The notes under the pieces: generated by a model | What the model saw: the letters and a program-made list of their open reading frames with translations, nothing else | The model's database searches: none | Told to the model about the DNA's origin: nothing | Shown: piece by piece, positions 50,713 to 60,663 of the stretch | Position numbering within the stretch: the stretch's first letter is position 1 | Layout of the letters: every line of letters starts with the position of its first letter | Position numbers and translations under genes: made by a program | Source of the DNA: UBA7378 sp049611805 | GTDB lineage: Bacteria > Pseudomonadota > Alphaproteobacteria > RS24 | Reading direction: 5' to 3' | NCBI GenBank assembly: GCA_049611805.1 | Contig: JBMZAX010000005.1 | Coordinates: 53,872-117,871, forward strand | DNA length: 64,000 nt

Positions 50713-51219
50713 TCAGGTTTCGGGTGGGGCTTCGGGCTCCGGTTCGCGCCAGAAACCCCAGACCAGAAGCACGACGCCGAGGCTGATCCAGATATCGGCG
50801 AGATTGAACACATACCAGTAATATCCGGCATAATGCAGCGAGACAAAATCGACCACCGCGCCGTGAATGATGCGGTCGACCAGATTGCCCAGCGCGCCGC
50901 CGATAATCAGCGCATAACCCAAGCGCGTGAGGGGGCCGTGTGTTGTCATCATGGCGCGCGTGAGATAGGCGGTGACGGCCAGGGTCAGGCCAATAAGCAA
51001 CCAACGCGCCGCATCACTGCCGGAACTGAAAAGCCCGTAGCTGATGCCATAATTCCAAATAAAGGCGAAATCCAGAAACGGCAATATCTCGACGCGGCGC
51101 AAGGTTTCGAGATCGAGAATATGCATGATGGCCCATTTCGATGTCTGGTCGAGACCGGCGGCGACGGCGGCAAGCGCCAGCCCGTTTTGCAGGCGTGTGC
51201 GTGGTTCAGGCGCTGGCAT
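50713..51219 (-). CDS. lspA: Lipoprotein signal peptidase
   Basis: 168 residues from MPAPEPRTR at 51219, overlapping the ileS stop by 14 bp; the longer open frame is inside ileS. Four membrane helices; GGALGNLVDRIIHGAVVDFV and YVFNLADIWI carry the two catalytic aspartates. It removes signal peptides from lipidated prolipoproteins in the inner membrane. It is followed by the DUF3035 lipoprotein gene, itself a substrate. Confidence 0.94.
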   Translation of the reverse strand: MPAPEPRTRLQNGLALAAVAAGLDQTSKWAIMHILDLETLRRVEILPFLDFAFIWNYGISYGLFSSGSDAARWLLIGLTLAVTAYLTRAMMTTHGPLTRLGYALIIGGALGNLVDRIIHGAVVDFVSLHYAGYYWYVFNLADIWISLGVVLLVWGFWREPEPEAPPET

Positions 51220-54019
51220 CGAACTCGGCGACGGCCGCGGCATCGCGGGGGCTGAGATCGGGATAATCCCCGACCGAGCCGACATCGGGCAGCACTTTCC
51301 ATGAGCGCTGGCATTTGCGCCCCTCGGCCAGTGAGGGCACAACGCCGACACCGGCAACATCGTCCAGCGTGAAGGCTTCGGCGGGGGCCGTATCGGGGCG
51401 AATTTCAAGCTGCGAGGTGATGCAAATATCGGCCATGTTCTGCCCCTCAAGGCTTGCCAGCAATTTGGTGTCGGACACATAAACCACCGGTGCCGCCTCA
51501 AGGCTTGAGCCAATGCGCTTTTCGCGCCGCTCGACCTCAAGCGCGCCGGTTACCACGCGGCGCACGGTGCGAATATTGTTCCATTTTTCGGCCAGCGCCG
51601 CATCGTGCCAAGTCTCCGGAATATCCATAAAGCTTTCAAGATGCACCGAATTGTCGGGGTCTTGATAGCGCGATTGCCATACTTCTTCCGTGGTGAAGCA
51701 CAAAATCGGGGCCAGCCAGCGCGTCAGGCAGGTAAACGCAATGTCGAGAACCGTGCGGCAGGCGCGCAAGTCCCGGCTGGAGGCCGGGTCGCAATAAAGC
51801 GTGTCTTTTCTGATGTCGAAATAAAATGCCGACAGGTCAATGGTCATGAAATTGAACAGCGCCTGATAGATTTTGCGGAAATCATAGCGCGCGTAATTTT
51901 CGCGCACCAGCGCGTCCAACTCGCCAAGCCGGTGCAGAATATAGCGTTCCAGTTCCGGCATGTCGGCAGGGTCAATTTTTTCATCCGCCTTGAAATGCGC
52001 GAGATTGCCCAGCAGAAATCGGAAGCAATTGCGCATTTTGCGATAGGCATCCGTATTGGCCTTGATGATTTCAGGGCCCACGCGTGTGTCTTCGCTATAG
52101 TCCGACGACATCACCCACAGGCGGATAATCTCGGCACCCGATTGCCCGATCACTTTTTGCGGGTCGACCGAATTGCCGATGGATTTCGACATTTTCCGGC
52201 CCTTTTCATCCATTGTAAAACCATGCGTGACCACTTGCTTGTAAGGCGCTTGGCCGCGTGTGGCACATGCTTCCAAAAGGGAGGAGTGAAACCAGCCGCG
52301 ATGCTGGTCGGAGCCTTCAAGATAAACATCGGCCGGCCATTGCAGGTCGTCGCGTGCTTCCAGAACAAAGGCATGCGTCACGCCGCTGTCGAACCAGACA
52401 TCGAGAATATCCGTCACGCGCTCATAATCCGCCGCCGCATAATCCGCGCCCAGAAAATCTTGCGGGTCTTCGTCGAACCACGCATCGGCCCCTTTTTGGC
52501 GCACCGCTTGGACAATGCGGGCATTGACGTCGGCGTCGCGCAAAATCTCGCCGGTTTCGCGATGCACGAATACGGTCAGCGGCACGCCCCAGGCGCGCTG
52601 GCGCGACACCACCCAGTCGGGGCGGTTTTCAATCATGGCGTAAATTCTGTTGCGGCCGGTCTTGGGATACCATGTCACATCGTCAATCGCGGCCAGCGCC
52701 TTGTCGCGAATGCCGGTTTTTTCCATCGAGATGAACCATTGCGGCGTGTTGCGAAAAATCAGCGGTGCTTTCGAGCGCCAGCTATGGGGATATTGGTGGC
52801 GCAATTTTCCCTTGGCAAGCAGCCGGTCGGCCGCCACCAGCGCCCCGATGACGGCACCATTGGCAGACCCGTCCTTGCCCTTGTCATCCAGCACGCGCGC
52901 GCCGGCAAATACCGGCACATCATCGTAATAAACGCCTGCTTCATTCACGGTGAAGGGCACGTTGAGCCCGTGTTTCATGCCCAGTTCAAAATCGTCCTGC
53001 CCATGGCCGGGCGCGATATGAACCAGCCCCGTACCGGTCTCGTCGGTCACAAAATCACCGGCCAGCAGCGGCACGTCAAAATCATAGCCCTGTCCGGCCA
53101 GCGGGTGTTTGCAGGTCAGCGTGCCGGGGTCGATATCTTGCACGCGCGCATATGTTTCAATGCCTGCGGCCTGCATAACCTGGTCGGCAAGGCTGTCGCA
53201 CAGAACCAGCTTGTCGCCGCCTGCCTGATAAACGCCATAGGTCAGGTTTTCGGCATAGGCCATGGCGCGGTTGCCGGGCAGTGTCCACGGTGTTGTCGTC
53301 CAGATTACCGCATAGCAATTTTGCGTCAGCGACGGGTCGGGTGCTGCGGCAACGGGGAATTTCACAAAAATCGTCGGCGAGACATGCTCTTCATATTCGA
53401 CTTCCGCCTCGGCCAGTGCGGTTTTTTCAACCACCGACCACATGACGGGCTTGGAGCCGCGATACAGGCTGCCATCCATCACAAATTTCTGAAATTCGGA
53501 AACGATTACCGCTTCGGCGTCAAACGCCATGGTGGTGTAGGGGTTTTCCCAATCGCCCAAAATGCCCAGCCGCTGAAATTGTTCGCTTTGCACGGCCACC
53601 CATTTTTCGGCAAAGCTGCGGCATTCGGCACGAAACTCGCCGGCCGGCACATCGTCCTTGTCGAGACCCTTATTGCGATATTGCTCTTCGATTTTCCATT
53701 CAATCGGCAGGCCGTGGCAGTCCCAGCCGGGCACATAGGCGGCGTCCTTGCCCATCATTTGCTGCGAGCGCACAATCACGTCTTTCAGAATTTTGTTAAG
53801 CGCATGGCCGATATGCACATCGCCATTGGCGTAAGGCGGGCCGTCATGAAGCACGAATTTTTCGCGGCCCTTCCCTTGCGCGCGCAATTTTTCATAAAGG
53901 CCGATGCGCGCCCAATTTGCGAGAATTTCGGGTTCGCGTTTGGGCAGGCCGGCCTTCATCGGAAAATCCGTTTGCGGCAGATTGAGCGTTTCGCGATAGT
54001 CGCGTGAGTCGTTTTCCAT
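51206..54019 (-). CDS. ileS: Isoleucyl-tRNA synthetase
   Basis: 937 residues, class I synthetase. The HIGH-type motif is in PPYANGDVHIGHALNKIL, and the KMSKS loop in EKGRKMSKSIGN. The editing domain (TTPWTLPGNRAMAYAENL) is present. The C-terminal zinc ribbon is degraded: KCQRSWKVLP and DLSPRDAAAV replace the KCxRCWK and LCxRCxxAV usual in relatives, leaving only one of four cysteines. It charges tRNA-Ile. Part of the run HAD-ribF-ileS-lspA-bamF-like. Confidence 0.96.
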   Translation of the reverse strand: MENDSRDYRETLNLPQTDFPMKAGLPKREPEILANWARIGLYEKLRAQGKGREKFVLHDGPPYANGDVHIGHALNKILKDVIVRSQQMMGKDAAYVPGWDCHGLPIEWKIEEQYRNKGLDKDDVPAGEFRAECRSFAEKWVAVQSEQFQRLGILGDWENPYTTMAFDAEAVIVSEFQKFVMDGSLYRGSKPVMWSVVEKTALAEAEVEYEEHVSPTIFVKFPVAAAPDPSLTQNCYAVIWTTTPWTLPGNRAMAYAENLTYGVYQAGGDKLVLCDSLADQVMQAAGIETYARVQDIDPGTLTCKHPLAGQGYDFDVPLLAGDFVTDETGTGLVHIAPGHGQDDFELGMKHGLNVPFTVNEAGVYYDDVPVFAGARVLDDKGKDGSANGAVIGALVAADRLLAKGKLRHQYPHSWRSKAPLIFRNTPQWFISMEKTGIRDKALAAIDDVTWYPKTGRNRIYAMIENRPDWVVSRQRAWGVPLTVFVHRETGEILRDADVNARIVQAVRQKGADAWFDEDPQDFLGADYAAADYERVTDILDVWFDSGVTHAFVLEARDDLQWPADVYLEGSDQHRGWFHSSLLEACATRGQAPYKQVVTHGFTMDEKGRKMSKSIGNSVDPQKVIGQSGAEIIRLWVMSSDYSEDTRVGPEIIKANTDAYRKMRNCFRFLLGNLAHFKADEKIDPADMPELERYILHRLGELDALVRENYARYDFRKIYQALFNFMTIDLSAFYFDIRKDTLYCDPASSRDLRACRTVLDIAFTCLTRWLAPILCFTTEEVWQSRYQDPDNSVHLESFMDIPETWHDAALAEKWNNIRTVRRVVTGALEVERREKRIGSSLEAAPVVYVSDTKLLASLEGQNMADICITSQLEIRPDTAPAEAFTLDDVAGVGVVPSLAEGRKCQRSWKVLPDVGSVGDYPDLSPRDAAAVAEFDASA

Positions 54020-54080
54020 GGCTGGTTTTTACCAATGCAGGCAGGGCATGAAAAGAGCTAAGATTGCCCGCGCATTTCCC

Positions 54081-55061
54081 TTATTTTGCCCCCTGTTTTT
54101 CAGGTTGCGCGGCCAGCGCGTCGCGTGCGGCCTGACTGTCGCGCGCAATTTGTGCTTTCAGCGCTTCTAGCCCGTCAAATTTCTGTTCGGGCCGTATAAA
54201 ATCAAGCAGCGCAACGCCCAGTTCCTGATCGTATAAATCGGCGTCAAAGTCGAACAAATGTGTCTCCAGCCGCGGCGCGGTGCCGCCCACGGTCGGGCGC
54301 AGACCCAGATTTGCCACCCCGTCATGAATTTGGCCCTGCAGGGGCCCCGACAGAATTTCCGCGCGCACGGCATAAACCCCGAAAGCCGGTTGCAAATAAT
54401 CGCCCAGCTCCATATTTGCGGTCGGAAACCCGATTGTGCGCCCGCGCTTGTCGCCATGGTTCACACGGCCCTCGATCGACCAGCTATGGCCCATGAGGGC
54501 GGCGGCCGCGCGCACATCGCCATCGCGCAAAAGCCGGCGAATGGCAGATGATGAATAGGGCGCTTCGCTGTCGGCCTGCAGCACGGCGGGGGTGACAAAC
54601 ACCTCGAAACCGGCCTGCGCCCCGCGCTGTTGCAGCATGTCCGGCGTGCCTTGCCGGTCTTTGCCAAAATGGAAATCATGGCCCACGCTGACGCCCGAAA
54701 TACCCAGCGCCTCGATTAAAATCGTGTCGATGAACTGAGGCGCCGGACACGCCGCCAAATCCGCGTCAAAGGGCAGGGCGAGGGTGAAATCGACACCCAG
54801 ACCGGCGAGCAGGCGCGCGCGCGTCGGCAGGCGCGTCAGGCGAAAGGGCGGCGCATCGGGGGCAAAAAACTGTCGCGGATGCGGGTTGAACAGCATCACA
54901 CCCAAAGGACAGCCCAGCTTGTCGGCGTTTTGGCGCGCCTGTTTGATGACCGCCTGATGCCCCAAATGCACACCGTCAAAATTGCCGATCGCCAGCAGGC
55001 TGCCGCGCGCCGAAGCGGGCAGGGCTTCCAGACTGTGATAGAGGTTTGACGGTTTGCTCAT
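54081..55061 (-). CDS. ribF: Bifunctional riboflavin kinase/FMN adenylyltransferase
   Basis: 326 residues. The N-terminal nucleotidyltransferase module has AIGNFDGVHLGHQAVI with the HxGH-like motif, and the C-terminal kinase module has HGDKRGRTIGFPTANMEL. It makes FMN and then FAD from riboflavin and ATP. The ribF-ileS-lspA order is widely conserved in bacteria. It lies 23 bp after the HAD hydrolase gene. Confidence 0.95.
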   Translation of the reverse strand: MSKPSNLYHSLEALPASARGSLLAIGNFDGVHLGHQAVIKQARQNADKLGCPLGVMLFNPHPRQFFAPDAPPFRLTRLPTRARLLAGLGVDFTLALPFDADLAACPAPQFIDTILIEALGISGVSVGHDFHFGKDRQGTPDMLQQRGAQAGFEVFVTPAVLQADSEAPYSSSAIRRLLRDGDVRAAAALMGHSWSIEGRVNHGDKRGRTIGFPTANMELGDYLQPAFGVYAVRAEILSGPLQGQIHDGVANLGLRPTVGGTAPRLETHLFDFDADLYDQELGVALLDFIRPEQKFDGLEALKAQIARDSQAARDALAAQPEKQGAK

Positions 55062-55084
55062 GGTTTGTTCTATCCAGATATGGA

Positions 55085-55939
55085 TTACCAGACAAGATGG
55101 CGCATGGCATAATGGGCGAAGGTGTTTTCCTCAGCCAGCAGGGCGGCAATTTCTTCCGGCGTGTCAATGGCATGGCCGGACGCTCCGGCCAGACCGCCGG
55201 AAATAAACAGCGCATCAAGTCCGGCATTGGCGGCGCCGGGAATATCGGTTTTCGGCCCGTCGCCTATTGCCAATATGCGCGCGCGCGCGTCCAGCATGGC
55301 GTTCAATTGCGCGCAGGCGCGCTCGTAAACCGGCTGATAGGGCTTGCCGAGCCAGACCACATCGCCGCCATTTTGTTCATAAATTTCAGCCACCGCACCG
55401 GCGCAATAAATCACACGGTCGCCAAATTGCACCTGCCGGTCGGGATTGGCGCAAACAAGTTGCAATTTGTGCTTGTGCCAAATGTCCATGGCGTCCCGAT
55501 AATCATCCGGCGTTTCCACCGTGTCGTCATTCATGCCCGAAAGCAGAATAAAATCGGCCTCGTCAATCTCCGTGAAGCGGATATCAATACCGGCCAGCAA
55601 ATCGGCGTCTTTGGCCGGGCCGATATGGTGGCAGGCCTTGTTTTCCTGCCCGCGTTCAACCAGCAGGGCGCGGGCGACATCGCCGGAGGTTAAAATATCG
55701 TCATAGGCATCACGCGACACGCCAATTTCATCGAGGCGGGCCATAACCGTTGCGCCGGGGCGCGGGGCGTTGGACAGCAGCAAAACCTTGCCGCCGGCTT
55801 CGCGAAACTGCGCCAGCGCCGTGTCAGCGCCGACAAACGGCTCGCGGCCATTATGCAGCACACCCCAGACATCGCATAAAATTGCGTTGTAATCATCGGC
55901 AAGTTCGCGGAATCCCGTAATCAGGCGTGGCAATGTCAT
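55085..55939 (-). CDS. HAD-superfamily class IIA hydrolase
   Basis: 284 residues from the ATG at 55939 (GAAGGA upstream). Motif I is LCDVWGVLHNG with the nucleophilic Asp, motif II is LLLSNAPRPG, and the C-terminal IGDGPKTDIPGAANAG provides the metal-binding acidic pair. It belongs to the NagD/PGPase-like class IIA phosphatases, with an unknown small phosphorylated substrate. First of the ribF-ileS run and divergent from the SDR gene. Confidence 0.87.
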   Translation of the reverse strand: MTLPRLITGFRELADDYNAILCDVWGVLHNGREPFVGADTALAQFREAGGKVLLLSNAPRPGATVMARLDEIGVSRDAYDDILTSGDVARALLVERGQENKACHHIGPAKDADLLAGIDIRFTEIDEADFILLSGMNDDTVETPDDYRDAMDIWHKHKLQLVCANPDRQVQFGDRVIYCAGAVAEIYEQNGGDVVWLGKPYQPVYERACAQLNAMLDARARILAIGDGPKTDIPGAANAGLDALFISGGLAGASGHAIDTPEEIAALLAEENTFAHYAMRHLVW

Positions 55940-56063
55940 TGCAAATCCTTCCGTGCAATCGCAACCGTCAAAAAACTTGGCAAAACTGCCTGTTGGGGGC
56001 TGGGTCGTCAACCCTGTTCATGATACCTTTTCGCGCGAATACGAATCTTTAAGGGGAAAATCC

Positions 56064-56828
56064 ATGACACTTTTTGACTTGAGCGGAAAAACGGCCATCA
56101 TCACCGGCGCGTCGCGCGGCATTGGCGAGGCCATTGCCCGGCGCATGGCACAGCATGGTGCCAATGTCGTCGTTTCAAGTCGCAAGGCCGATGCCTGCGA
56201 TGAGGTTACCAATTCGATTAATGAAGAATATCCGGGCAAGGCGCTGACCATCCCCTGCAATATCAGTGAAAAAGAACAGCTTCAAAATCTTGTCGACAAG
56301 ACGCGCGAACATTTCGGTCAGGTTGATGTGCTGGTTTGCAATGCGGCGCTGAACCCTTATTTCGGCCCGGCCATGGACTGCCCGGACGAGGCTTTTGACA
56401 AAATCATGTCGGCCAATGTGAAGTCCAATCACTGGCTGGCAAATATGGTATTGCCGGAAATGCTGGAGCGCGAAAACGGCTCGATCATTATTGTTTCGTC
56501 AATCGGCGGGCTGAAAGGGTCGCCGGTCATCGGCACTTATTGTATTTCCAAGGCCGCCGACTTTCAGCTCGTGCGCAATCTTGCGGTGGAACATGGCAGC
56601 AAAAATGTCCGCGCCAATGCCATCGCGCCGGGGCTGATCAAAACCTATTTTGCCAAGGCTTTGTGGGACAATCCGGATATTTTGGAACAATCCACCTCGA
56701 CCACGCCGCTCAAGCGCATTGGTCTGCCGGATGAAATAGCCGGTGCCGCCGTGTTTCTGGCAAGCGATGCCGGCGCGTTTATGACAGGTCAGCAATTGGT
56801 AATCGATGGCGGTCAGACGATTGCGTAA
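56064..56828 (+). CDS. Short-chain dehydrogenase/reductase
   Basis: 254 residues from the ATG at 56064 (AAGGGG upstream); the longer frame reaches back into the divergent promoter and is rejected. TGASRGIG binds the cofactor, NAAL replaces the usual NNAG, the catalytic set is Ser in VSSIGG and Y-C-I-S-K, and the C-terminus is TGQQLVIDGGQTI. The SSRKAD after the second strand suggests NADP(H). The family is generic, with the substrate unknown. Confidence 0.87.
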   Translation: MTLFDLSGKTAIITGASRGIGEAIARRMAQHGANVVVSSRKADACDEVTNSINEEYPGKALTIPCNISEKEQLQNLVDKTREHFGQVDVLVCNAALNPYFGPAMDCPDEAFDKIMSANVKSNHWLANMVLPEMLERENGSIIIVSSIGGLKGSPVIGTYCISKAADFQLVRNLAVEHGSKNVRANAIAPGLIKTYFAKALWDNPDILEQSTSTTPLKRIGLPDEIAGAAVFLASDAGAFMTGQQLVIDGGQTIA

Positions 56829-56939
56829 AGGATGCGTAAAGGCTGCGCAATAGGTGCATGATTGCCCACGTTGAATTTAATTTAAATCAATGAATATATG
56901 TTTAACCCATTGATTTATTGAAAAATATCGCTATTGCGA

Positions 56940-57099
56940 CTAATGCGTGTATAAGGCAAGTTTTTATCGCACCAGTAGAAGTGTGCGACAAAATTCTATG
57001 TTCGCCGACTGCGTTGGAGTAATCCCACCTTTCCGGTGCCGTCGGTCCGCTCGGACATTGATATTTGAAACTGGTGGGCTTCGGCCCGCCAGTTTTTTA
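56940..57099 (+). ncRNA. Putative small structured RNA upstream of groES
   Basis: About 160 nt with no reading frame of note. It has hairpins at 56967-56988 (TCGCAC/GTGCGA) and about 57044-57055 (GTCC-GCTC-GGAC), then a strong terminator. A possible promoter precedes it (TTGAAA near 56919, ACTAAT near 56940). It does not match 6S, SRP or tmRNA that I can recall. The exact 5' end is a guess. Confidence 0.4.
57068..57099 (+). terminator. Rho-independent terminator with TTCG loop
   Basis: Stem ACTGGTGGGC / GCCCGCCAGT (one G-T pair) with a TTCG tetraloop followed by TTTTTT. It lies 239 bp downstream of the SDR stop and before the groES promoter, so it ends either the SDR transcript or a small RNA. 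Confidence 0.88.
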
Positions 57100-57150
57100 T
57101 TGGCCTGCTTTTATTGGCTTGATTTTTTTTCCAAATTTGGCGCTGCGCCA

Positions 57151-57180
57151 CTTGACACATTTGCTTGCTATCCCTACATC
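57151..57180 (+). promoter_or_regulatory. Promoter of groESL
   Basis: CTTGACA at 57151-57157, then CCTACAT at 57173-57179. The first is a good sigma-70 -35, and the pair also resembles the alphaproteobacterial RpoH pattern (CTTG, about 17 bp, CCTATNT). Both sigma factors could use it. The CIRCE site begins 11 bp downstream of this region. Confidence 0.6.
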
Positions 57181-57190
57181 GAACAGGCAT

Positions 57191-57217
57191 TTGGCACTTG
57201 TCCTGACAGAGTGCCAA
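57191..57217. promoter_or_regulatory. CIRCE element (HrcA operator)
   Basis: Arms TTGGCACTT and GAGTGCCAA separated by 9 bp, against the consensus TTAGCACTC-N9-GAGTGCTAA. Eight of nine arm pairs match; the terminal T of the left arm breaks symmetry. It lies 59 bp before the groES ATG, in the 5' leader, so HrcA should repress groESL. Confidence 0.9.
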
Positions 57218-57275
57218 TTGAGGGCGGCCCGACCTTCGGGCTCAGAAGAACATGGCGAATATGGGAGATTTGACT

Positions 57276-57563
57276 ATGACATTTCGTCCTTTACATGACC
57301 GCGTCTTAGTGCGTCGCGTTGATGAAGACACCAAAACGGCTGGCGGCATTATTATTCCCGACAGTGCTCAAGAAAAACCCTCGCAAGGCGTTGTCGTCGC
57401 CGTTGGCACGGGCGTTCGCAAAGATGACGGTTCCGTCACAGCGCTTGACGTCAAGGCCAAGGATAAAATTCTGTTCGGCAAATGGTCGGGCAATGAGGTG
57501 ACGATTGACGGCGAAGAGCTGTTGATCATGAAAGAAAGCGACATTTTGGGCATTATTGGCTAA
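57276..57563 (+). CDS. groES: Co-chaperonin GroES
   Basis: 95 residues from MTFRPLHDRV at 57276, with GGGAG upstream; an in-frame start at 57252 would add 8 residues. FRPLHDRVLVRRV, GGIIIPDSAQEKPSQG (mobile loop) and VKAKDKILFGKWSGNEV are canonical. It caps GroEL for protein folding. Followed by groEL at 24 bp and controlled by the CIRCE site upstream. Confidence 0.97.
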   Translation: MTFRPLHDRVLVRRVDEDTKTAGGIIIPDSAQEKPSQGVVVAVGTGVRKDDGSVTALDVKAKDKILFGKWSGNEVTIDGEELLIMKESDILGIIG

Positions 57564-57587
57564 ACGCCGCCCGCGAAGGAGAATATC

Positions 57588-59231
<1,644 letters not shown>

Positions 59232-59258
59232 TCACGCATCATCCGACCGATGACTTTT

Positions 59259-59288
59259 AAAGGGCTGCCCCACGGGGCGGCCCTTTTT
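59259..59288 (+). terminator. Rho-independent terminator after groEL
   Basis: Arms AAAGGGCTGCCCC and GGGGCGGCCCTTT with a short loop, then TTTTT. It lies 27 bp after the groEL stop. Confidence 0.9.
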
Positions 59289-59433
59289 GTTCTGGCCACC
59301 ATCTGCCAGTTCTGCTAGCTTGCCCGCGCTCGTTTAGGAGCGACCGAAAAAAAACAAAAAGAGGGTCGTCGTAGCTCTTTTCAATTCCGGCACATTGCCG
59401 CCTGTCGTCTGCCGACGATAGGGGCAAGTTGGT

Positions 59434-60663
59434 TTGTGCGCGGCGCGCGAGATTTACCGCAAACTGACCAGCCCGCCGCCCGACCCGCTGATGATGGCGA
59501 TGACCATGCAGATGGAAGAGGTCGATATTGACGAAGACCCGACCAAATTGCAGGGCAATCGCGTGTTTTTGCTCATCGCGTCTTTTTTCCTGCTGGCGCT
59601 GGTATGGGCGACGCTGACGGAACTGGACGAGGTGGTGCGCGCCGAAGGCACGGTGGTGCCGCCAAGCTCGGTGCAATTGGTGCAAAACCGGTTGCCGGGC
59701 AGTCTGATTACCATCAAAGCCAAGCTGGGTGACCGGGTTGAAAAGGGCGATGTTCTGTTCCAGTTGGAAGACGAGGATGTGATTGCCAATTTCGACGATA
59801 ATGAAATTACGCGGCTGGCGTCGCTGGCGATGATTGCGCGCCTTGAAGCTGAGGCCGAAGCGGCTGAGACGGCCGAATTTCCCGAATGGCTGGAAAAAGC
59901 CGCGCCGGATGTGGTCGCCAATGAGCGCTCGGCATTTGAAAAGCGGCATTTGGCTTTCAATGCGCGCCTTACCGTGTTTGATCGGCAAATCCGCGAAAAT
60001 GCGGGGCTGGCCGAGAATTTGGAAAAGAAGAATGAAATCTACAAACCGCTTGTGGAGGCCGGACACGAGGCGCGCCTTGTGCTGGTTGATCTGGAAGGCC
60101 AGCATTTGCAGGCCAATTTGCAGGCCGCGCGCGAACTTGCCGAAGTGCGCACACGCGCCGACCAGGCCGGGGCGCGCGAAGATGCGTTCCGCGCCAAGGT
60201 GCGCCATGCCGAAGTGCGTGCGCCCGCCAGCGGCGTGGTGTCGGTGGTGCATGTGCAAACGGTTGGCGCGGTGGTTGATGCCGGTACGGTGCTGGCCGAA
60301 ATCGTGCCGGATGAACAGGCTCTGCTCGTCAAGGCGCGGGTGCTGGCCGAGGATATTTCCGGCGTTTATGTAGACCAGCTCGCGCAGGTTGCGCTGTCGG
60401 CCTATGATGTGTCACGCTATGGCAATCTTGAGGGCCGCGTGCAGCGCATTGCCAGCAATACAATGATTGAGGAAGGCCAAGCGCCCTATTATCAGACCAT
60501 GGTGGAAGTGCCGAACCCGAAATTTTCCAAAAGCGCGGAAAAAGTCGAGATCGTGCCGGGCATGACGGTGGTGATCGACATTATCGGCAAAAAACGCTCG
60601 GTGCTGAGCTACATCATGACGCCGCTCAACCGCGCATCGGGTGTGGTGTTCCGCGAACGCTAA
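59434..60663 (+). CDS. HlyD-family membrane fusion protein (orphan)
   Basis: About 409 residues from a TTG at 59434 (GGGGCAAG upstream); an ATG at 59491 is the alternative. One N-terminal membrane helix (about residues 44-62, RVFLLIASFFLLALVWA) precedes a periplasmic domain starting LDEVVRAEGTVVPPSSVQLVQN, a coiled-coil with KLGDRVEKGD, and a lipoyl half near EVRAPASGVVSVVHVQTVGA. It is the adaptor type of type I secretion systems, linking an ABC exporter to TolC. No ABC transporter, TolC or RTX gene is adjacent. It overlaps the convergent TSUP gene by 4 bp. Confidence 0.82.
   Translation: MCAAREIYRKLTSPPPDPLMMAMTMQMEEVDIDEDPTKLQGNRVFLLIASFFLLALVWATLTELDEVVRAEGTVVPPSSVQLVQNRLPGSLITIKAKLGDRVEKGDVLFQLEDEDVIANFDDNEITRLASLAMIARLEAEAEAAETAEFPEWLEKAAPDVVANERSAFEKRHLAFNARLTVFDRQIRENAGLAENLEKKNEIYKPLVEAGHEARLVLVDLEGQHLQANLQAARELAEVRTRADQAGAREDAFRAKVRHAEVRAPASGVVSVVHVQTVGAVVDAGTVLAEIVPDEQALLVKARVLAEDISGVYVDQLAQVALSAYDVSRYGNLEGRVQRIASNTMIEEGQAPYYQTMVEVPNPKFSKSAEKVEIVPGMTVVIDIIGKKRSVLSYIMTPLNRASGVVFRER

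Noticed and set aside
51605..54007. 800-codon open frame on the plus strand opposite ileS
   Set aside because: It lies fully antisense to a complete isoleucyl-tRNA synthetase and encodes no recognisable protein; long antisense frames arise from the codon bias of this genome.
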